Notes under the pieces: model-generated
Told to the model about the DNA's origin: nothing
The model's database searches: none
The model's input: the letters and a program-made list of their open reading frames with translations, nothing else
Made by a program: the position numbers and the translations under genes
Source of the DNA: Papilionanthe hookeriana x Papilionanthe teres
Lineage: Eukaryota; Streptophyta; Magnoliopsida; Asparagales; Orchidaceae
NCBI GenBank assembly: GCA_022702705.1
Contig: CM040428.1
Coordinates: forward strand, 90,226,933-90,290,932
Length of the DNA stretch: 64,000 nt
Reading direction: 5' to 3'
Shown: in pieces, positions 10,601 through 22,110 of the stretch
Layout: every line of letters begins with the position of its first letter
Position numbering within the stretch: the stretch's first letter is position 1

Positions 10601-13501
10601 ATCGACCATCTTAGCCGAAAGTTGACTTTTCGGGTCAAAACTTGAACTATCGGGTCAGTGGGCCGGTCATTAAAGACAAAAATCGATAATTTTAACCAAT
10701 CGCTTTTTGGTCAAAAGTCGACCTATCAGTGTCAATGGGTGGTCATTAGGTCAAAAACGACTTTTTGGTTAAAAGTTAACCTATTCGGTCAATGGGTTGG
10801 TCATTGGGTCAAGGATTGACCTTTTTGACCAAAGTTGGTTTTTGGCCAGTGATTGACTTATTGGGTCAATAATTGGTCATTAGGTCAAAAATCGATTATT
10901 TTGGCAAAAATTATATTTTTTGTCAAAAGTTAACCCATCGGCTCAACGGGTAAATTTTTAGATCGTAAATCGACCATTTTGACCAAGTCGACTTTTCGGT
11001 CAAAAGTCAATCTATTTCGTCAATGAGTCGGTAATTCGGGTCAAGAATTAACCATTATGACCGAAGATGACTTTTTGGTCAAAAGTCAGTCTGATGGGTC
11101 AATGGGTTTGTCATCGGGTCGAAAATCGACCATATCGACCAAAGTCGATCTATTCGGTCAATGGGCCGATCATCGAGTAATGGATCGACTATTTTGACCA
11201 AAGTCAACTTTTGTTCAAAAGTCGATCTATCAAGTTAATGGGTCGGTCATTTGGCCAGGATCGACCATTTTGACCATGTTGACTTTGGTTAAAGATCGAC
11301 TTATTAGCGTCAATAATCGGTCATTGTGTCAAAAATCGATTATTTTGACCTAAATTAAATTTTTCGGTCAAAAGTTGATCCATTAAGTCAACGGTGGTCT
11401 TTGGGTCGAAATCGATCATTTTGAACAAAGTCGGGTTTTTCGCCAAAAGTTGACCTATTTGGTCAATGAGTTGGTAATCGGTCAAGAATCGACTATTTTG
11501 ACCGAAGATGACTTTTTAGGTCAAAATTTGATCGATTGGGTCAATGGGTCATTGGTCATCGGCTCGAAAATCGACTCATTTCGACCAAAGTCGACTTTTT
11601 GGTCAAAGGTCGATCTATCGGGTTAATGGGTGGTCATTCGGTCAAAAAATCGACCAATTTGACCAAAGTCGACTTTTTGGTCAAAATTTGACCTATTTCT
11701 TCAATGGGTGGTCATTAGATAAAAAATTGACTATTTTGTGCCAAAATCGACATTTTGTCGAAAAGTCGACTTATCGGTCAATGGGTTCATTATCGGGTCG
11801 CAGATTTACCATTTTGTCCAAAGTTAACATTTTGGTCGAGATCGATGTGTCAGGTCAATAATCGGGTCATTAATTCAAAAGTCGATTATTTTCGACTAAA
11901 ATTAAATTTTTGGTCAAAAGTTAACCCTTCGGGGTAAACGGGGAGGTCATCGGGTCATATATCGTCCATTTCGACTAATCGTTTACTTTTTGCGCCAAAA
12001 GTTGACCAATTTGTTCAATGAGTTCGTAATTGGGTCAAGAATCGACCATTTTGACCAAAGATGACTTTTTGGTCAAAAGTCGATCTATTGGATAAATGGG
12101 TTGGTCATTGGGTCGAAAATCGACCATTTCGACCAAAGTTAACTTTTGGTCAAACATCGACCTATTGGGTCAATGGGCGGTCATTAGATCAAAATCGACT
12201 ATTCGACCAAAACTTATATTTTGGCCAAAAAGTCGACCCATCGGGTCAAGGATCGACCATTTTGAGCAAAGTCAACTTTTTGGTCGTAGATTAACTTATC
12301 GAGTCAATAATTGGTCATTAATTCAAAAATTGATTATTTTGACCAAAATTCAATTTTTTGGTCAAAAGTCAATCTATTAGTGCTAATGGGTTGGTCATTG
12401 GGTCAATGATAGATCATTTTGACTAAAGTTAACTTTTCGGTCAAAAGTTGACCTATTTGATCAATGGGTTGGTCATTATGTCAAGGATTGACTTTTTGGT
12501 CAGAGATTAGTTTTCTGGGTCAATAATTGCTGATTAGGTAAAAATTTGAATATTTTGACCAACCATGACTTCTTGGTCAAAATTTTACCTATTGGGTCAA
12601 AGGGCTGGTCATTTGGTCACGGATTGACCATTTTGACCAAAGTTGTCTTTTTTGGTCAAAAGTCGACTCATTTATGTCAATGAGGCGGTCATTAGGTCAA
12701 AAATCGATAAATTCGACAAAAATTAACTTTTAGGTCAAAAGTTGTCCTTTTGGGTCAATGAGTTGGTCATTGGGTCAAGGATCGACCATTTTTACTAAAG
12801 TTGACTTTTTGGTCAAAAGTCGAATTCAATCGAGTCAATTGGTTGGTCAATAGGTCAACGATTGACCATTTTGACCAAAGTTGACTTTAGATCATTGTGT
12901 CAGAAATTGACCATTTTGACAAAATTTGACTTTTTGGTCAAAAGTTGACCTTTTGGGTCAACGAGGTGGTCATTTGGTCAAAAATTGATAATTTTGGCCA
13001 AAATTGGCTTTTTGGTTAATAGTTGTCCTTTTGGATCAATGTGTTGGTCATCGGGTTAAGGATCGAAAATTTCGACCAAAGTTGACTTTTTGGTCAAAAG
13101 TCGACCTATTGGGTCAATGAGTCTGATCATTGGGTCAAGGATTAACCATTTTGACCAAAGTTGACTTTTTGGTCGAAAGTTAACATATTGGGTCAATAAT
13201 TGGTCATTAAGTCAAAAATTTACTATTTTAGCCAAAATTGTATTTTTGATCAAAAGTCGATATATTGGGTCTGTGGTTTGGTCATTAGGTTAAGGATTGA
13301 CCATTTTGACCAAAGTTGACTCTTTAATTAAAAATTGACCTATTGGTTCAATGGGTTGGTCATTGGGTCACGGATCGACCATTTTGACCAAAGTTGACTT
13401 TTTGGTCAGAGATTGACTTATTGGGTCAAAAATTAGTTATTAGGTCAAAAAATAACTATTTTGACCAAAATTGAATTTTTGGTCAAAATTTAACCCATTC
13501 T
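7677..13501 (+). repeat. 5.8-kb super-repeat, copy 2
   Basis: Start marker at 7,677, middle marker at 9,860, end marker at 13,256. The distance from copy 1 is 5,838 bp at the middle marker and 5,825 bp at the end marker. The distance to copy 3 is 5,825 bp at the start marker. Like copy 1 it lacks the eight-monomer block (junction near 11,338). Its first 900 bp and last 1.1 kb are very close to copies 3 and 1. The interior, about 8,600-12,345, is unusually rich in TCGA and has many small length changes that break 78-bp phase. The longer open frames here (105 codons at 10,328 and 11,544) lie in that disturbed stretch and are translated satellite. Confidence 0.82.
8600..12345 (+). repeat. TCGA-rich, phase-disturbed stretch of the array
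   Basis: Within super-repeat copy 2, boxes that read TTGACC or GGTCAA in the other copies often read TCGACC or GGTCGA, densest at 10,030-12,345. A direct comparison: after the shared GACATTGTGTC, copy 2 (about 8,603) continues GAAATCGACC where copy 3 (about 14,421) has AGAAATTGACC. CAGA also becomes CGA or CGTA (10,437, 10,963, 12,285), and one- or two-base gains and losses are frequent. A true CpG-rich variant and a consensus error are both possible, and the base-plus-length pattern favours error. Ordinary TTGA monomers are interspersed (8,780-8,990, 9,540-10,040, 10,760-10,870). Confidence 0.7.
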
Positions 13502-16500
13502 GTCAACAGGGTGGTCAGTGGGTCAGAAATTGACCATTTTGACTAAAGATGACATTCTGGTCAAAAGTTGACCTATTTGTTCAATGAGATGGTGATTGGG
13601 TCAAGAATTAACCATTTTGACCAAAAATGATTTTTTTGTCAAAAGTTGACCAATTGGGTAAAGGGTTGGTCATTGGGTCAAAAATTGACCATTTTGACCA
13701 AAGTTGACTTTTTGGTCAAAAGTTCACCTATTGGATTAATGGGTCTGTCATTGGGTCAAGGATTGACCAAAATGACCATTTTCACCAAAGTTGAATTTTT
13801 GGTCATAGATTGACTTATTGGGTCAATAATTGGTCATTAATTCAAAAATTGACTATTTTGACTAAAATTGAATTTTTGGTCAAAAGTTAACCTTTTATGC
13901 CAATGGGTTAGTGATTGGGTCAAAGATTGATCATTTTGACTAAAGTTGACTTTTTGGTCAAAAGTTGACCTATTGGGTCAATGGGTTGGTCATTGGGTCA
14001 AGGATTGACCATTTTGACCAAAGTTAACTTTTGGTCAGAGATTGGCTTACTGGGTCAATAATTGGTCATTAGATAAAATTGACTATTTTAACCAAAATTA
14101 ACTTTTTGGTCAAAAGTTGTCCTATTGTGTTAATGGGTTGGTCATTGGGTTAAGGAATGACCATTTTGACCAAAGTTATCTTTTTTGTCAAAAGCTGGCC
14201 TTTTTAGGTAATTGAGGCGGTCACTAGATCAAAAATTGACAATTTTGACCAAAATTGACTTTTTGGTCAAAAGTTGACCTATTGTCTAAATGGATTGGTC
14301 ATTGGGTCAAGGATTAACCATTTTAGCTAAAGATGACTTTTTAGACAAAAGTTGACAAATTGGGTCAATAAGTTGGTCATTGGATCAAGGACTGACCATT
14401 CTCACCAAAGTTTACATTTAGGACATTGTGTCAGAAATTGACCTTTTTGACCAAAGTTGACTTATTACTCAAAACTTAACATATTGGGTCAATGGGTTGG
14501 TCGTTAGGTCAGAAATTGACCATTGTAAACAAAGTTGACCTATTGTGTCAATGGGGAGGTCATTAGGTCAAAAATTGACTATTTTAACCAAATTGACAAT
14601 TTGGTCAAAAGTTAACATATTTGGTCAATGGGTTGGTCATTGGCTAAAGGATTGACCATTTTGACCAAAGTTGACTTTCTTTTAGAAGTTGACCTATTGG
14701 GTCAATTGGGTAGTGATTTGGTAAAAAACTGATTACTTTGACAAAAATTAACTTTTTGGTCAAAAGTTGACCTATTGGGTCAATGGGTTGATCATTCGGT
14801 CAATGATTGATTGGTTTGACCAAAGTTGACTTTATAGTCAGAGATTGACTTATTGGGTCAATAATTGGTCATTAGATAAAAAATTGATTATTTTGACCAA
14901 AATTGAATTTATGCACAAAAGTTGACCCATTGGGTCAACGGGGTGGTCATTAAGTCAGAAATTGACCCATTTTGACCAAAGTTGACTTTTTGTTCAAAAA
15001 TGAACTTATTTGGTCAACGAGTTGGTTATTGGGTTAAGAATTGAACGTTTTGACCAAAAATGACTTTTTAGTCAAAACTTGACCTATTGGGTCAATTGGT
15101 TGGTTATTCAGTCAGAAATTGAGCATTTAGACTCAAATTAACTTTTGGGTTAAAAATTGACCTATTGGGTCAATAGGTGGTCATTGGGTTAAAAATTGAC
15201 TATTTTGACCAAAATTGACTTTTTGGTCAAAAGTTGACCTATTGGGTTAATGGGTTTTTCATTGGGTCAAGGATTGACCATTTTGACCAAAGTTGACTTT
15301 TTGCTTAAAAGTTGACTTGTTAGGTTAATGGGTTTTTCATTGGGTAAAGGATTAACCATTTTGACCGAAGTTGACCTTTTTGTCAAAGATTGACTTTTTG
15401 GGTCAATAATTGGTCTTTAATTCAAAAATTGACTATTTTAACATAAATTGACATTTTGGTCAAAAATTGACCTATTAGGTCAATGCATCGGTCATCGATT
15501 CGAGGAATGACCTTTTTCTCCAAAGTTAACTTTTGTGGCAAAAGTTAACCTATTGGGTCAATAATTGGTTATTAAGTCAAAAATTGACTATTTTCGACCA
15601 AAATTGGCTTTTGGTAAAAAGTCGATCTTTTGGATCAGCTGAGTTGGCTCATTAGTCAAGGATTTACCATTTTGACCGAACTTTACTTTTCGCCAAACTT
15701 TACTTTTTGTTAAAAGTCAATCTAATGGGTCAATCGAAGGTCATTAGGTCAAAAATTGACTATTTCGAACAAAATTCACTTTTTGGTTAAAATTTAACCT
15801 ATTAGGCTGGTCATTGGGTCAATGTCAGGCCAAAGTTGACTTTTTGGTCAAAAGTTAACCTATGAGGTCAATGGGTTGGTCATTGGGTCAATGATTGACT
15901 ATTTTGACCAAAGTTGACTTTTTGAGTCAATAATTGGTCAATAGGTAAAAAATTGACTATTTTCAGCAAAATTGAATTTTTGGTCAAAAGTTGACCCATT
16001 AGGTCAACGGGGTGGTTGTTGGGTCAGAGAATGATCATTTTGACCAAAGTTGACTTTTTTGGTCAAAAGTTGACTGATTGGGTTAATGGGATGGTCATTT
16101 GGTTAAAAATTGACTATTTTGACTAAAATTGACTTTTTTGGTCAAAATTTGATCTATTGGGTCAGTGGGTTGGTCATTGGGTGAAGGATTTACCATTTTG
16201 ACCAAAGTTGACTTTTTGGTCAAAAGTTGACCTATTGGGTCAAAAGGTTTGTCATTGGGTCAGAAATTGACCATTTTGACCAAACTTGACTTATTGGTCA
16301 AAAGTTGGCCTATTGGGTTAATGGGGTGGTCATTAGGTCAAAAATTGGCAATTTTAACTAAAATTAAATTTTTTGTCAAAAGTTGACCTATTGGGTCAAT
16401 GGGTTGGCCATTTGGTCAAGGATTAACCATTTTGGCCAAAGTTAACTTTTTTGTCAAAACTTGACCTATTGGGTCAATGGGTTGGTCATTAGAACAAAAA

Positions 16501-17160
16501 TTGATAATTTTAACCAAAATTGGCTTTTTGGTCAAAAGTTGACCTATTGTGTCAATGGGAGGTCATTAGGTCATAAATGACTTTTTGGTCAAAAGTTGAC
16601 CTATTCGGTCAATGGGTTGGTCATTGGGCCAAGGATTGAACTTTTTTACCAAAGTTGGTTTTTGGCCAGTGATTTACTTATTGGGTCAATAATTGGTCAT
16701 TAGGTCAAAAATTGATTATTTTGCCAAAAATTATATTTTTTTGTCAAAAGTTGACCCATCGGTTCAACGGGGTAGTCTTTAGGTCAGAAATTGACCATTT
16801 TGACCAAGTTGACTTTTTGGTCAAAAGTTGACATATTTCGTCAAAGAGTTGGTAATTTGGTCAAGAATTAACCATTATGACTGAAGATGAATTTTTGAGT
16901 GAAAGAGTTATGCAATGGGTCGATGGGTTTGTCATTGGGTAAAAAATCGACCATATTGACCAAAGTTGACCTATTGGGTCAATGGGTTGATCATTGGGTC
17001 AAGGATTGACTATTTTGACCAAAGTTGACTTTTTGTTCAAAAGTTGACCTATTGGGTTAATGGGTTGGTCATTTGGTCAAGGATTGACCATTTTGACCAA
17101 AGTTGACTTTTTTGTCCGAGATTGACATATTGGGTCAATAATTGGTCATTAGGTCAAAAA

Positions 17161-17783
17161 TTGATTATTTTCGACAAAAATTAAAATTTTGGTCAAAAGT
17201 TGATCCCATTGGGTCAACAGGCTGGACGATTGGGTCGAAATTCGACCTTTTTGACCAAAGATGACTTTTGGTCCAAAGTCGACATATTGGGTCAATAGGT
17301 AGTCATTAAGTCAAAATCGGTTATTATGACCAATATACATCTGTTGGTCAAAAATTGACCTATTAGGTTAATGGGTTTGTCATTGGGTCAAGAATTGACC
17401 ATTTTGACCAAATTTGACTTTTTGGTCAAAAGTTGACATATTGGGTCATTGTGTTGGTCATTGGGTCAAGGATTCACTATTTTGACCAAAGTTGACATTC
17501 TAGTCAGAGATTGACTTACTGGGTCAATAATTGGTCATTAAGTCAAAAATTAACAATTTTGACCAAAATTGATTTTTTTGGTCAAAAGTTGACCTATTGG
17601 GTCAATGGGATGATCATTGGGTCAAGGACTGACTATTTTGACCAAAGTTGACTTTTTGTTCAAAAGTTGACCAATTGGGTTAATGGGTTGGTCATTTGGT
17701 CAAGGATTGACCATTTTGACCAATGTTGACTTTTTGGTCAGAGAATGACTTATTTGGTCAATAATTGGTCATTAGGTCAAAAA
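17161..17783 (+). repeat. Eight-monomer block present in copies 3 and 4 only
   Basis: The monomer start TTGATTATTTT that follows a link occurs at 17,161 and again at 17,784, 623 bp apart, or eight 78-bp monomers. In super-repeat copies 1 and 2 (5,521 and about 11,338) only one such junction exists. Length and position therefore fit a gain or loss of eight whole monomers by unequal exchange between two similar link junctions. Confidence 0.78.
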
Positions 17784-18344
17784 TTGATTATTTTGACCTA
17801 AATTAAATTTTTGGTCAACAATCCATTAGGTCAACGGGGTGGTCTTTGGGTCAGAAATTGACCATTTTGAACAAAGTTGGCTTTTTCGCCAAAAGTTGAC
17901 CTATTTGGTCAATGAGTTGGTAATTGGGTCAAGAATTGACTATTTTGATAGAAGATGACTTTTAGGTCAAAATTTGATCTATTGGGTCATTGGGTTGGTC
18001 ATTGGCTCAAAAATTGACCATTTTGACCAAAGTTAACTTTCTGGTCAAAGGTTGACCTATTGGGTTAATGGGTGGTCATTAGGTCAAAAAAATGACCAAT
18101 TTGACCAAAGTTGACTTTTTGGTCAAAATTTGACCTATTTCTTCAATGGGTGGTCATTAGAAAAAAAATTGACTATTTTGGCCAAAATTGACATTTTGGT
18201 CAAAAGTTAACCTATTGGGTCAATGGGTTTGTCATTGGGTCGTGAATTTACCATTTTGACCAAAGTTAACATTTTGGTCAGAGATTGACGTGTTGGGTCA
18301 ATAATTGGTCTTTAATTCAAAAGTTGACTATTTTGACCATTTTG

Positions 18345-18445
18345 ACTCAAAAGTTTACCTTTTGCTCAGACAAGTCGACTTCAATTTGCTTCGACCGAGC
18401 TTCAGTAATTGTGGTCAAGAATCGAACATTTTCGATCCAAAGATG
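18345..18445 (+). repeat. Most degraded monomer stretch
   Basis: About 100 bp with GCTCAGACAAGTCGACTTC and GCTTCGACCGAGC, hard to align to any monomer. Flanks are normal, and the position equals the monomer-deletion site of copy 4. It is probably a badly called or rearranged pair of monomers. Its size and the remaining AGTAATTG(T)GGTCAAGAATCG ending argue against a foreign insertion. Confidence 0.55.
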
Positions 18446-19682
18446 ACTTTTTGGTCAAAAGGTGATCTATTAGATAAATGGGTTGGTCATTGTGTCAAAA
18501 ATTGACCATTTTGACTAAAGTTGACTTTTTGGTCAAACGTTGACCTATTGGGTCAATGGGTGGTCATTTGATCAAAAATTGACTATTTTGGCCAAAACTG
18601 ATATTTTGGCCAAAAGTTGACCTATTGGGTCAAGGATTGACCATTCGACCAAAGTCAACTTTTTTGTCAGAGATTAACTTATTGGGTCAATAATTGGTCA
18701 TTAATTCAAAAATTGACTATTTTGATCAAAATTAATTTTTTGGTCAAAAGTTGACTTATTAGGCTAATGGGTTGGTCATTGGGTCAAGGATAGATCATTT
18801 TGACCAAAGTTAACTTTTTGGTCAAAAGTTGACCTATTGGGTCAATGGGTTGGTCATTATGTCAAGGATCGACCATTTTGACCAAAGTTGACTTTTTGGT
18901 CGGAGATCGGTTTTCTGGGTCAATACTTGCTTCATTAGGTCAAAAATTCGACTATTTTGACCAACATTGACTTTTTGGTCAAAATTTTACCTATTGGGTC
19001 AAAGGGCTGGTCATTTAGTCACGGATTGACCATTTTGACCAAAGTTGTCTTTTTGGTCAAAAGTTGACCTATTTAGGTAAATGAGTTGGTCATTGGGTCA
19101 AAGATCGACCATTTTTACCAAAGTTGACTTTTTGGTCAAAAGTTGACCAATTGGGTTAATGGGTTTGTCATTAGGTCAACGATTGAACATTTTGACCAAA
19201 GTTGACTTTAGATCATTGTGTCAGAAATTGACCATTTTGTAAAATTTGACTTTTTGGTCAAAAGTTGACCTTCTGGGCCAACGAGGTGGTCATTTGGTCA
19301 AAAATTGACAATTTTGACCAAAATTGGCTTTTTGGTTAATAGTTGTCCTTTTGGATCAATGAGTTGGTCATTGGGTTAAGGATTGAAAATTTTGACCAAA
19401 GTTGACTTTTTGGTAAAAAGCTGACCTATTGGGTCAATGGGCTGGTCATTGGGTCAAGGATTAACCATTTTGACCAAAGTTGACTTTTTGGTCAAAAGTT
19501 AACATATTGGGTCAATAATTGGTCATTAAGTCAAAAATTTACTATTTTAGCCATAATTGTATTTTTGGTCAAAAGTCGATATATTGGGTCAGTGGTTTGG
19601 TCATTAGGTTAAGGATTGACCATTTTGACCAAAGTTGACTTTCTAATCAAAAGTTGACCTATTGGTTCAAAGTTGACTTTTT

Positions 19683-20612
19683 GGTCAGAGAATGACTTAT
19701 TAGGTCAATAATTTTTCTTTAGGTCAAAAATTAATTATTTTGAGAAAAATTAAATTTTTGGTCAAAAGTTAACCAATTGGGTCAACTGGGTGGTCATTGG
19801 GTCAGAAATTGACCATTTTGAAGAAAGTTGACTTTTTGGTCAAAAGTTGACCTATTTTATCAATGAGTTGGTAATTGGGTCAAGAATTGACAATTTTTAC
19901 CGAAGATGACTTTTGAGTCAAAATTTAATCTATTGGGTAAATGAGTTGGTCATTGGGACAAAAATTGACCATTTTAACAAAAGTTGACTTTTTGGTCAAA
20001 AGTTGACCTATTGGGTCAATGGGTAGTTACTAGGTCAAAAATTGACTATTTTGACCAAAATTGACTTTTTAGTCAAAAGTTGACCTATTGGGTTAATGGG
20101 TTTGTCATTGAGTCAAGGAATGACCATTTTGACCAAAGTTGACTTTTTGGTCAGAGATTGACTTATTGGGTCAATAATTAATCATTAGTTAAAAAATTGA
20201 CGATTTTGACTAAAATTGACTTTTTGGTCAAAAGTAGACCTATTAGGCCAATGGGTTGGCAATTGGGTCCAGGATTGATCATTTTGTCCAAAGTTGACTT
20301 TTTGGTCAAAAATGTACCTATTAGGTCAATGGGTTGGTCATTGGGTTAAGGATAGACCATTTTGACCAAAATTGTGTTTTTGGTCGGAGATTGACTTTTG
20401 GGTCAATAATTGGTCATTAGATAAAAAATTGACTATTTTGACCAAAATTAACTTTTTGGTCAAAAGTTGACCTATTGGATCAATGGGTGGTCATTTAGTC
20501 AAAAATTGACTATTTTGTCAAAAATTGACTTTTTGGTCAAAAGTTGAACTATTGGGTCAATGGGTTTGTCATTGGGTCAAGGATTGACCATTTTGACCAA
20601 AGTTGACTTTTT
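19683..20612 (+). repeat. 12-monomer higher-order repeat unit
   Basis: Links at 19,683, 20,149, 20,382 and 20,613 give steps of 466, 233 and 231 bp (6+3+3, 930 bp). The last link has AGTCAGAGATTAACT where most have GGTCAGAGATTGACT. A collinear copy begins at 33,672, where the same unusual AATAATTTTTCTTTAGG variant follows the first link. Confidence 0.83.
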
Positions 20613-21960
20613 AGTCAGAGATTAACTTATTGGGTCAATAATTGGTCAATAGGTCAAAAATTTATTATTTTGACCAAAATTAAATTTTTTTTTCAAAAGT
20701 TGACTCATTGGGTCACACGGTGATCATTGGGTCAGAAATTGACTATTTGTACTAAAGTTGACTTTTTTGTCAGAAATTAACTTATTGGGTCAATAAATGG
20801 TCATTAGGTCAAAAATTGAATATTTTGAACAAAATTGAATTTTTAGCAAAAGTTTACCCATCGTGTCAATGGGGTGATCATTGGGTCAGAAATTGACCAT
20901 TTTGACCAAAGTTAAGTTTTTGGTCAAAAGTTGACCTATTTGATCAATAAGTGGATAATTGGGTTAAGAATTGACCATTTTGACCAAAGATGACTTTTTA
21001 GTCAAAAGTTGACTTATTGGGTCAATTGGTTGGTCATTGGGTCAAAAATTGACAAATTTGACCAAAGTTGACTTTTTAGTCAAAACTTGACTTATTGGGT
21101 CAATGGGTAGTCATTAGGTAAAAAATTGACTATTTTGACCAAAATTGTCTTTTTGGTCAAAAGTTGACTTATTGGATCAATGGGTTTGTCATTGAGCCAA
21201 GGATTGACCACTTTGACCAAAGTTGACTTTTTGGTCAGACATTAACTTATTGGGTCAATAATTAGTCATTAATTGGTCATTAATTCAAAAATTGACTATT
21301 TTGACCAAAATTGACTTTTTGGTCAAAAGTTGACCTATTAGGCCAATGGGTTGGTCATTGGGTCAAGGATTGATCATTTTAACCAAAGTTGAATTTTTGG
21401 TCAAAAGTTGACATAATGGGTCATTGGGTTGGTCATTGGGTCAAGGATTGACCATTTTGGCCAAAGTTGTCTTTTGGTAAGAGATTGGCTTGCTGAGTCA
21501 ATAATTGGTCATTAGGTCAAAAATTGACTATTTTGACTAAAATTGATTTTTTTGGTCAAAAGTTGACCAATTGGGTCAATCGGTTGCTCGTTGGGTCAAG
21601 GATTGACTATTTTAACCAAAGTAGACTTTTTGTTCAAAAGTTGACCTATTGGGTCAATGGGTTGGTCATTAGGTCAATGATTGACCATTATGACCAAAGT
21701 TGACTTTTTGGTCAGAGATTAACTTATTGGGTCAATAATTGGACATTAGGTCAAAAATTTATTATTTTGACCAAAATTAAATTTTTGGTCAAAAGTTGAC
21801 CCATTGGGTCAACGGGGTGGTCTTTGGGTCAGAAATTGACCATTTTGAACAAAGTTGACATTTTCGCCAAAAGTTGACCTATTTGGTCATTGAGTTGGTA
21901 ATTAGGTCAAGAATTGAATATTTTGATCGAAGATGACTATTTGGTCAAAATTTGACCTAT

Positions 21961-22053
21961 TGGGTCAATGGGTTGGTCATTGGGTCAAAATTTGATCTAT
22001 TGGGTCAATGGGTTGGTCATTGGGTCAAAATTTGATCTATTGGGTCAATGGGT
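21961..22053 (+). repeat. 40-bp half-monomer triplication
   Basis: Two identical 40-bp units at 21,961-22,000 and 22,001-22,040 are followed by a partial third. Each begins TGGGTCAATGGGTTGGTCAT and ends TTTGATCTAT. The collinear copy near 35,900-35,940 has a single unit, so this is a local gain of about one monomer length made from two half monomers. Confidence 0.9.
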
Positions 22054-22110
22054 TTGTCAAAAATTAACTTTCTGATCAAAAGTTGACCTATTGGGTTAAT
22101 GGGTGGTCTT

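Larger units (their letters stand above)
13502..19682 (+). repeat. 5.8-kb super-repeat, copy 3 (with extra eight monomers)
   Basis: Start marker at 13,502, middle marker at 15,679 (duplicated element here 17 bp apart, with one base lost) and end marker at 19,575. From start to end marker it is about 500 bp longer than copy 2, the net of an extra ~622-bp block at 17,161-17,783 and smaller losses. It runs collinear with copy 4 at an offset of about 13.9 kb. A degraded patch at about 18,345-18,445 aligns with the monomer-deletion site of copy 4. Its first ~2 kb closely resembles copy 2, and its later part resembles copy 4. Confidence 0.82.
19683..22110 (+). repeat. Satellite segment paired with 33.7-36.0 kb
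   Basis: This stretch continues the collinearity of copy 3 with copy 4 for another ~2.4 kb at an offset of 13.88-14.0 kb. Shared rare variants include AATTTTTCTTTAGG (about 19,705 and 33,700), GGTTGCTCGTTGGG (about 21,585 and 35,530) and AACTTTCTGATCAAA (about 22,067 and 35,940). The similarity breaks just after 22,110, where the two copies continue into different variant orders. The 40-bp triplication at 21,961 is present only in this copy. Confidence 0.75.

Noticed and set aside
10328..10645. 105-codon open frame, one of the two longest in the window
   Set aside because: Its translation is the satellite read in one frame (repeating SLGRKSTILTK-like motifs), it lies in the TCGA-rich disturbed stretch, and the frame is not kept in the collinear copies.
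11544..11861. Second 105-codon open frame, and overlapping frames to 12,380
   Set aside because: Same 26-residue periodic translation, with several overlapping frames equally open, no domain and no conserved counterpart in super-repeat copies 1, 3 or 4.
8600..12345. Horizontal transfer or a different satellite family, suggested by different base composition
   Set aside because: Order and markers match super-repeat copies 1, 3 and 4 throughout. Only TTGA/TCGA-type changes and small length changes differ.
18345..18445. Foreign insertion into the array
   Set aside because: Though poorly alignable, it keeps the length and the right-hand ending of a normal monomer and sits at a known deletion site. 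A damaged or miscalled monomer is simpler.
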